A stretch of DNA of 64,000 bases, from positions 9,604,835 through 9,668,834 of the forward strand of contig CM047427.1 of NCBI GenBank assembly GCA_026168455.1. The letters run 5' to 3'. Positions 57,301-64,000 of the stretch are shown here, one piece after another (the stretch's first letter is position 1; each line of letters starts with the position of its first letter). Source of the DNA: Theocolax elegans (Eukaryota; Arthropoda; Insecta; Hymenoptera; Cerocephalidae). Under the pieces are notes generated by a model. The model ran no database searches, was not told the DNA's origin, and saw only the letters and a program-made list of their open reading frames with translations. Both the position numbers and the translations under genes were made by a program.

Positions 57301-60300
57301 ACGGCTCCTTGGAGCGCGCTCATTTTTCATTCGGTTAAAACTTACAGATTGACCACTTATCGAATATTAAAAAAAAAGAAGAAGAAGGTGGAAAAAATGC
57401 GATGATACGTCAAGTGGAATTGTTTCCCGCGCGGCCCACACACGCACAACACGACGACGACGCGTCAAGGAAAGAAAATGATAACAAAGTATGTATAATC
57501 TATAGAAGAGCGAGCGCGCACGCATTTTGCATCTGTAGAAAGTACATTTGGTTTATTAAATAAAATAAAAAGGAAAGAAAATACGAAGAAAAGAAATTCT
57601 CGAGGACGACGAGAGAGTCTAATTCCAATGATTGAATCACGCGCTGCACGAGCGATAGCTGATTGTCGCTTCGAGTGTATATAACGTTCCGCGTATGTGT
57701 ATGCTACAATACGCATATAGATCCCTCGATCGCGAGTTTTCTCGACTACGCGCACGATTCTATAATTAATTTCCCGGTTTGTAATTAATTAATCCCGATT
57801 GTTTCTCTTGCGATCTCCGAGATTCGCTCTGGAATTTCATTTCCTAATTCTTTCTGTAAATATATGAGGGATACATTTTTATTGATCTAATTAGACTGGA
57901 ATAATCTTTAAGATCTCAACTCTTCCTCGTGTAGTAATTCTTTTTTTCTTCAAATGTAATTATTAAATTAACTTTCGTGAGTTTGTTCAATGCAATGCTT
58001 TTTTTCTATTTAATTTAATTTAATTCTATTTAATAAATTGAAACAAAAAAATATGAAGAAACAATTGTATGTCTGAGTTGTTGGAACCCACATATATATT
58101 AATCAATCTGAATGTTTAATACATTGGGTTATAAAACTCTATCAACCTTTATATCCTAAAAATGTAATTGTACGGAGAGAAAATTTGTCTATAACAAGTA
58201 TTTAAATTATTTGGATAAACATTGTAACGGCAGCATGATCGAAATTCTGTAAAAAAAGCTCGTGAAAAATGACGATCCAGCGCGGTCATAATTTCAATCT
58301 GATTCTCAATTTTTATATACGTGAAATTAAACGTTTTTTTATTATTAATTTTCTTTCTCTCTGGTGTAAAGATTGAATTTTATTAACTTCTTCTTGGAAA
58401 TAAAGATTTTTGAATAAGCAAAACAAACAAGATAATATTCCGTGAACAAAATTCGAGAGTTTAATAAAACATCACGTGGGAAGTTTACACAACGAAAATC
58501 GGTTCGAGACTAAACTGATATCAATACTTAAAACTAAAAAAAAACATGCAAATATTCTGAATTACGAGCGTACTACATGCACATATACGACGACAATAAG
58601 CGTATAGTTAGAAAAAAAGTGGTCAGTTAGAACAACCGTTGAATTCATCATGGTATATACGCGCAGTCAATGTTATAAAACCTTTCTTTTCTTACATTTA
58701 TATACCGAGAAAAGTATGCAAGCTATATAGTCGAGTGATTTTTGTATACACAATATATTTATTTGTACACAATGTATATGTGATTTTTTATTTACATTAT
58801 TTTAGTATTCTATATCTCAACACTTTTAAATCTAATCTTTCTGTTTTCTTTTACATCCACGCGAAAGTGGGATCGAACATTGGTGCACACATATACACAC
58901 CGCTCTTCAGTACACATTCTTGAAAATTTGTTTAACCGGCATGAATAAGTAAGTAAATCTGGAAAAATCCGAAAGGAAAGAAAAGTGGTCGATTCGAAAA
59001 TACATTCGAGCACGAAGATTCTGATTTAAAAGGAATCCAACAGCAAGAAAGTAAAGAGGCAACGCGATGCGTTTATTTATTAAGACCCGTGATGTCTATA
59101 CACACAGACAGACACACGCACAAACAAACGCGCGAGACTTTCTTTCAAGTCGATGCAGTACTCAAACGTAATGGACCAACCAATGAACCGTCGTTCGATA
59201 TCACCGCTGCGCGTAGAATTGAAAAAATTAACTAATTGAATAGGCTCGCTTGATATTTAGGGAGAGTGCGCGCCGTCGTAATTTTATACGTATAATAAAT
59301 AAGACATGAGTATACGAGAGAAATATAATTTTAATTTAAAATGTTAAATGTATATTCTTTCGTATTAGTCGTCCTCGTTAACGCGATAAGAGTGCGCGTG
59401 TGACGCTGATAAATTGAATTGCTAGATGTTGTAAAAGTGCGGGGAGAAAAATATACTGTATTAAAAAAAATGATCATCAAAGGCTCCATACTAACGGTAT
59501 AACGTACTGACAATATCCAAAAAATTAATATAGTTTGATAAGTATTAAATGGATTTTATTACAATATATGTTTAATAGGATTTTTTTATAGATGTTTACT
59601 AGAGACCCGAGAGGACTTGTAATTTTCAATCATATATATATATGTGTGTATTCGTATATTAAATGCCATCCTCTATCAAAATCGTCTTATCGACAATCGA
59701 TTTAAAAATTACTAATCGCGAATCGTAAAATGTATATATATACACATCCATAATTATTTTTTACGAAAGAACGAAATTTTAGAAAGTAAACACACTCGCG
59801 TATATGATAACGAGTCGTTACATAGTAGATATTTTTTTTTGCGTAAGATTACGAAACAATAAAGCTCGCACAGGTGAAAATAATATATGTATTTGATTAT
59901 ATACACCTGTTAAAGAAAAGAAGGAAAAAGAGAAGAAAGAGAGAATAACGACGTAACGGATGGCTCTATCGAGTACGGTCTTAATTATTATAAATGAAAA
60001 AGAAAGAAAAACTAATTGATAAACCTGTCACAACTGTTAATAGTGATACGATCGGTATATAAACGTCTAATCGTACCGACACACTCGCACACATATAGGT
60101 ATATAATAAATATTTATCATCGTCGATTGCGAAACGAGTCTAAATGTTGAAACGTATCAATTTGAAGGAAAGAAAGAAAAAAAATAAGTATACGAAGGAA
60201 GAACGGGATTTTCGTAGAACCGCAGCAGGTGAACTTACGTAAAATCCGCGTATATGTATATATGTATAAATTTTCTCCATGCGTAGTGCATAAACGTAGA

Positions 60301-62176
60301 GTACGTGTATGCCAAATAGAGGGAGGCAAGGATAAGAGAAAGAGAACGAGAAAGAGAAAGAGAAAGAGACCAAGGAAGATTATCGATCGCGACGGTCGAG
60401 CGCACGTGACTCATCGCGTACGTCAGCCTCCCTCGCCGGTCTCTCGCTTTCTCCCTCTCCCCCCGTTCGCCGTCTTTTCCGCGTCCAATCTACTGTGTAC
60501 GCCGCGAGGGGGTTGCTGTACGTACACATATACAAGCGCACCCATCCGAAATACCTCGACGGGGGGTTTTTCAACATTTTCCTAAGTCGATTTAACGCCG
60601 TTCGTATATATATACTTATTTGTACACGAGGAAAAATATTGATCGGACTATTCTCGATGCATTCGCGATAATCCGATTAAACGCTATATCTTCCTTAAAT
60701 AAATCTCGAGTTGCAGTTTTGATTAAAAGTAGAAAACTTGGCACTTCCACCGAGTTTAAACGTTTCTCGAATTACATAACCATCGAGATAATTCGTATTT
60801 TAATAATAACTTTATTAACATTCGACACTACCGTTTTCGATAATCCTTACTTTCATACATTACTTGTACATTTTTACGTAAACTTTATTTAAACTTTTCG
60901 CGATACCGTGCCGTTACATATTACAAAACTCCCACCTTTTTTCATGCCGATAGAGGGGAAGGTGTGTGTAACTAACAGAAGTTGATGCAATTTTCATGCA
61001 ATCAAGATGCATATAAGGGTGAGAGAGAGAGAGAAAAAAAGATAAAACAAATATATACGAGTATCATCTTTCCCTTGATGCACAAAAATTTCTCGTTAAA
61101 ATACACGCGCGCACCTTTTTAATAATTCGCAAATGTTGATTACTGCGCGAACGAAAAAAGTGAGAGAGGGAGAGAGAAATAGAGGAAACTAGCATATCGA
61201 AAAATAAGTAAATTAAATGCATCTGCTTATACATTCCACGTAGCAAACTTCTTTTTTTTCTCCTTCTTCTTTTTTTTATGAATGCAATTTATACTTGGCA
61301 CAAATAAAAAAAAAAAAGACAAACATAAGATTTCTACAGTTACGAAACAAAGAAGAAGCAGGTTCTTAATTGATTAAAAAAAAAGAAGAAAAACAAATCG
61401 GTGAAAGTTTAATTAAACTAACGAAATTGAATTTGCAAAAAGCGTACGCGTCCATTATTTACTTTCGATATAATTTTAAAGAAACGTATTAAGTATATAT
61501 ACGTATTTACACGCGTTCGAATATAAGAAACAAAAAAAAGGAATTCACGAATGTGTATGAAAAATTTAGTACGGGAATCGCGCATATACATATACACATA
61601 TATATATGCAGACTGTCAAAATAAAGAAAGAGAGCGGTGTCGATGAAAAAAAGGCACCGTGTATATATACATCAAACTTTCTCTTTTAATACCACCGTAA
61701 GGAATGAAGGATGTATAAAGAATATGCACGTATATATACACCTCGTATCGAACCTTAAAATTGTATTCCGATAAGAGTAAAACCGCGAACGAGTTAAAGG
61801 TCGCGCGCAGGTTCAGCAATCAGCTGATAACACTTGCGCGATCGCACACAGACGCACCCACTTGACACACGTACGCGCGCGCGCGCTCTCCCGTACGTAT
61901 GTGTGTGTGTCGATGAACTTGCGCAATTCCCTTTCGGTGCAAAGAATTTTCCATGTAGTTTCGAGTACATGGACAATAATCGACGAATGGATGCGCGCGA
62001 GCCGATCGCTAAATTGACATAGATATAGGCTCGCACAGGTGCGCGGAAAGTACGTAGATGTGGTGTTCGCACATACATACGTGTATGCGTATTCTGTGCC
62101 TGTGTGTGTGTGTATGTGCGTATCATGTAGATGTACATACCTTGGGTCTGTAGAACCATTTTCTTATCGAGTCCAT
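42357..62176 (-). CDS. ZFYVE28: Lateral signaling target protein 2 homolog (FYVE domain protein, ZFYVE28)
   Basis: Seven coding exons in transcript order: 62141-62176, 49971-50393, 48373-48717, 45873-46341, 43496-44951, 42830-43101, 42357-42637. They total 3282 nt, a 1093-residue protein. LST-2 proteins act on endosomes as negative regulators of EGFR signalling. Exon 1 encodes only [12 protein letters not shown], the family N-terminus, and exon 2 continues [18 protein letters not shown]. The conserved N-terminal domain runs to about residue 300 ([10 protein letters not shown] region); a long low-complexity middle follows with a Thr run, QQQQQQQ and HHHHHHH tracts; then the conserved [24 protein letters not shown] block near 910. 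The C-terminal FYVE finger at about 1018-1080 has [13 protein letters not shown] and RVCNRC, the phosphatidylinositol-3-phosphate-binding signature, with the cysteines in place. Intron 1 is 11.7 kb. Confidence 0.95.
44153..44223 (-). repeat. Gln/Arg/His codon-repeat tract within lst-2 exon 5
   Basis: The frame runs through seven Gln, a short Arg stretch and seven His codons ([20 protein letters not shown]). It lies in the poorly conserved middle of the protein, so it is likely to vary in length between individuals or species. Confidence 0.85.
50394..62140 (-). other. First intron of lst-2, 11.7 kb
   Basis: Joins the 12-codon exon 1 to exon 2. It is AT-rich with many microsatellites: TA tracts near 54535-54560 and 54718-54730, CT near 54749-54764 and 56996-57016, and (CA)n/(TG)n near 54811, 54907 and 61899. 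No nested gene with recognisable protein similarity was seen on either strand; the open frames here are low-complexity. Between about 53270 and 53760 there are repeated TTTTGATGA and AGCTAAATTTTTAGCTGA-like motifs that may be an old degenerate element. A TGACGTCA octamer in a locally GC-richer patch lies at 57253-57260. Confidence 0.6.
57253..57260. promoter_or_regulatory. CRE-like octamer TGACGTCA in lst-2 intron 1
   Basis: Perfect palindromic cAMP-response element, within a GC-rich 100-bp island (57215-57320) inside an otherwise AT-rich intron. It could mark an enhancer or an alternative promoter of lst-2; no expression evidence is available. Confidence 0.3.
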
Positions 62177-62900
62177 GTCGCAGAGGTTGATCCGAGAAAG
62201 AGAGAGGGAGTGAGAGAAAGAGAGAGAGAGAGAGAGAGAGGAAAAGAGATGTTGAGAGAAAGGTGGCGACGACGACGATTCTCGCACTGGATTCACTGCG
62301 CCATCATCGTGATCCTCAGCTCTCTTCTTCCGGCTAGATCGACGTAATCGGACGGGGACAGGGACACGGACACCCTGGTTGCCCGTCACCCACACGCACG
62401 CACCCACACGCGCACATATTACGGTCTACACCATTTTTTTCTTCTTCTTCTCTCTCTCTCTCCCTCACTCTGTGTCTCCGGGTATAACACTTTGTTGCCT
62501 GCTGTAGCACACGCGCGCGCACACGCACTCCACGCACCGAGAGCACGGTCTATATCGAGTATAAGTGTATATCCCTCTGGTATGCTGCGTCGTTGACGAT
62601 CTGCACCCTCTGCTCTCGACACTCGGGATGCTAGGAGACAATGGAACACGAGTAGTCGGCGGAGCGTCCCAGTAGTTCCTCCATGTCAGCTTGTGCTCGC
62701 TCACTCGCTCGCTCGCTCTCTGCTCTGTCTGTCTGGCTGGCTGGCGAGACGACTCGGGATCGGGAGTTGGGGGACACACTCGCACACAGCGAAAGAGAGA
62801 GAAAGAGAGAGAGAGAGAGAGAGCGAGAGAGACCGAGTTCGAGTTTGGCCGTGCGAGCGCAGCAGTAGCCGATCCGCGAGCCGCCGCCGCCGCCGCGCTT
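62177..62900 (-). promoter_or_regulatory. 5' UTR and proximal promoter region of lst-2
   Basis: GC-rich compared with the rest of the window. It has GA/CT tracts of the kind bound by GAGA factors in insects (62198-62240, 62430-62463, 62781-62832), a (CACG)/(CACA) stretch near 62390-62415, and a CCG repeat at 62879-62896. The transcription start was not fixed. The many open frames here on both strands reflect the low-complexity composition and are not genes. Confidence 0.5.
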
Positions 62901-62947
62901 ACCTCTCTCTTTCTCGGTTTCTCTTGTTTGGCCTTTACTTTATCTAA

Positions 62948-62979
62948 TGCGCATGCGCTCTATCCACGTTATGACGTCA
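62948..62979. promoter_or_regulatory. NRF-1-type site and CRE upstream of lst-2
   Basis: TGCGCATGCGC (62948-62958) is a perfect NRF-1 palindrome; in insects the homologous factor is Erect wing. TGACGTCA (62972-62979) is a perfect CRE, 13 bp further on. Both lie about 775-800 bp upstream of the lst-2 ATG, next to a CCG-rich segment. Binding is inferred from the motifs only. Confidence 0.4.
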
Positions 62980-62999
62980 CGAGACGCTACTCCTATGTA

Positions 63000-63057
63000 T
63001 AACACACATAGCACTACATGCGTATGTACATGCATATATACTCTTTCGGTGCGCCTC

Positions 63058-63088
<31 letters not shown>

Positions 63089-64000
63089 TGTTCTTTTTTT
63101 TCTTCTTTCCGTTTTCGAAACTTTGTTTTGCCGCTCCTCCTATATACGTTTCGCCTTGTCGAGGTGCGAACTTCTTTTTCGTCGCTACTCTTGTACCGTA
63201 AAGGGGGGGATATATTTTTTCCTGCGAAATGGTTATAATTTTCTAGGACGAACGAAACAAAAAAAACGTATATAGGAAATCGTTAACGATGCAAATTATA
63301 AACTTTGATTGTGGCAATAAATATATATATACGTTGTTAAATTTGTTACAAGTGTTGTTTTCCCTGTGTGTTTATTTTTCTTTTTTTTTTTACGACGCGC
63401 ATAAAATTAAAGCTCGAATGGTGGATACATGTATATAAGTACGTATACGTCGTGTAGTTATAACAATTTCCATTTTTCTTTTTTTTTTTTGACATAATTA
63501 TCCGATACTCGTTGTATCGGGCTTCGAGGTTTCTCAAGATCAAGATTAAACAACTTCCTCCTCTTGAAAAAAAATTGAATCGAAGAACCTTTTGTTTAAA
63601 GAGCTTTCACTTTGCCTAAGTATCACGTCGATTGTAAATATATATTCTATTGTGCAATTTATCATATTGTACTTTTTCAAGATTTAGTGATTAAGAATTT
63701 TTTTAAAAATTGCAAATTGTGACCAAGTATTTGGATTTAGATTTTTTATATATAATTGAAAGTCTATTTATTTGTATTATTATTGCAAAACTATTGCGAT
63801 AGAAATTGATCTTCGTTTTATATCTACGACGCCGATAATGTAGATCTCCGTTTCGATTCCCGTTGCACTGTCGATCGCTACGTTACCGGCGCGACGGCAA
63901 AAGAAAAAACCACGAAACTCGTCGCCGCGCGATAAATTCACGCAAGGACGTGCGAATCATAGAGAAACTGAGAGTTGAGTGAAAGAAGAATAATATACAA
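63000..64000. other. Upstream flank of lst-2, no gene seen
   Basis: Contains a GA run at 63063-63088, AT-rich sequence, and a GC-richer patch at about 63820-63950 (CGTTACCGGCGCGACGGC) that could be a promoter of a gene lying beyond the window. No coding exon could be supported. Confidence 0.35.

Noticed and set aside
60117..62785. Many Arg/Ser/Glu-rich frames around the lst-2 start and promoter
   Set aside because: They come from GA/CT and CACG microsatellites; only [12 protein letters not shown] at 62141-62176 fits a known protein.

Overview
The window looks like nuclear DNA of an insect, most probably a hymenopteran. It is AT-rich, has short introns mixed with a few very long ones, GT-AG splice sites, many (TA)n, (CT)n and (CA)n microsatellites, and GC-richer promoter segments with GAGA tracts. 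The protein families are ordinary metazoan ones. All gene models were assembled by hand from reading frame, splice sites and phase; for every gene the exon lengths add up to a multiple of three.

Layout. 1-12.8 kb, plus strand: the last 13 coding exons of a membrane adenylyl cyclase of the AC2/4/7 (Ac76E-like) class, with a terminal-inverted-repeat element in one intron. 12.8-15.3 kb: 3' UTR and intergenic DNA. 15.3-23.8 kb: a TA-flanked inverted-repeat element and two overlapping tandem duplications of about 2.07 and 2.19 kb. They leave a truncated, frame-broken copy of TBC1D13 followed by an intact single-exon TBC1D13. 23.9-27.3 kb, minus strand: a 1.68-kb tandem duplication carrying ALG10 twice, one copy with a 1-nt frameshift and one intact. 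28.2-29.4 kb, plus strand: a six-exon HMCES (SRAP) gene. 30.1-36.7 kb, minus strand: pAbp, cytoplasmic poly(A)-binding protein, five coding exons, with a very A-rich 5' leader. 37.7-38.6 kb, plus strand: a short HURP/DLGAP5-like gene. 42.4-62.2 kb, minus strand: lst-2/ZFYVE28, a FYVE protein of 1093 residues in seven coding exons, whose 12-codon first exon is separated from the rest by 11.7 kb. 62.2-64 kb: its promoter region and upstream DNA.

Neighbouring genes mostly alternate in strand. ALG10/HMCES and pAbp/HURP-like are head to head, while TBC1D13/ALG10, HMCES/pAbp and HURP-like/lst-2 are tail to tail. There is no operon logic; these are independent housekeeping and signalling genes: cAMP synthesis, Rab GAP, N-glycan donor assembly, abasic-site repair, translation/mRNA stability, spindle, and endosomal EGFR control.

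I found no clearly undescribed system. The points most worth a second look are: the indel-only differences between duplicated segments, which suggest a false duplication from unpolished long reads; the pAbp A-rich leader with TATA plus TCT initiator; the unusual MCRY N-terminus of HMCES; and two uncharacterised inverted-repeat elements.
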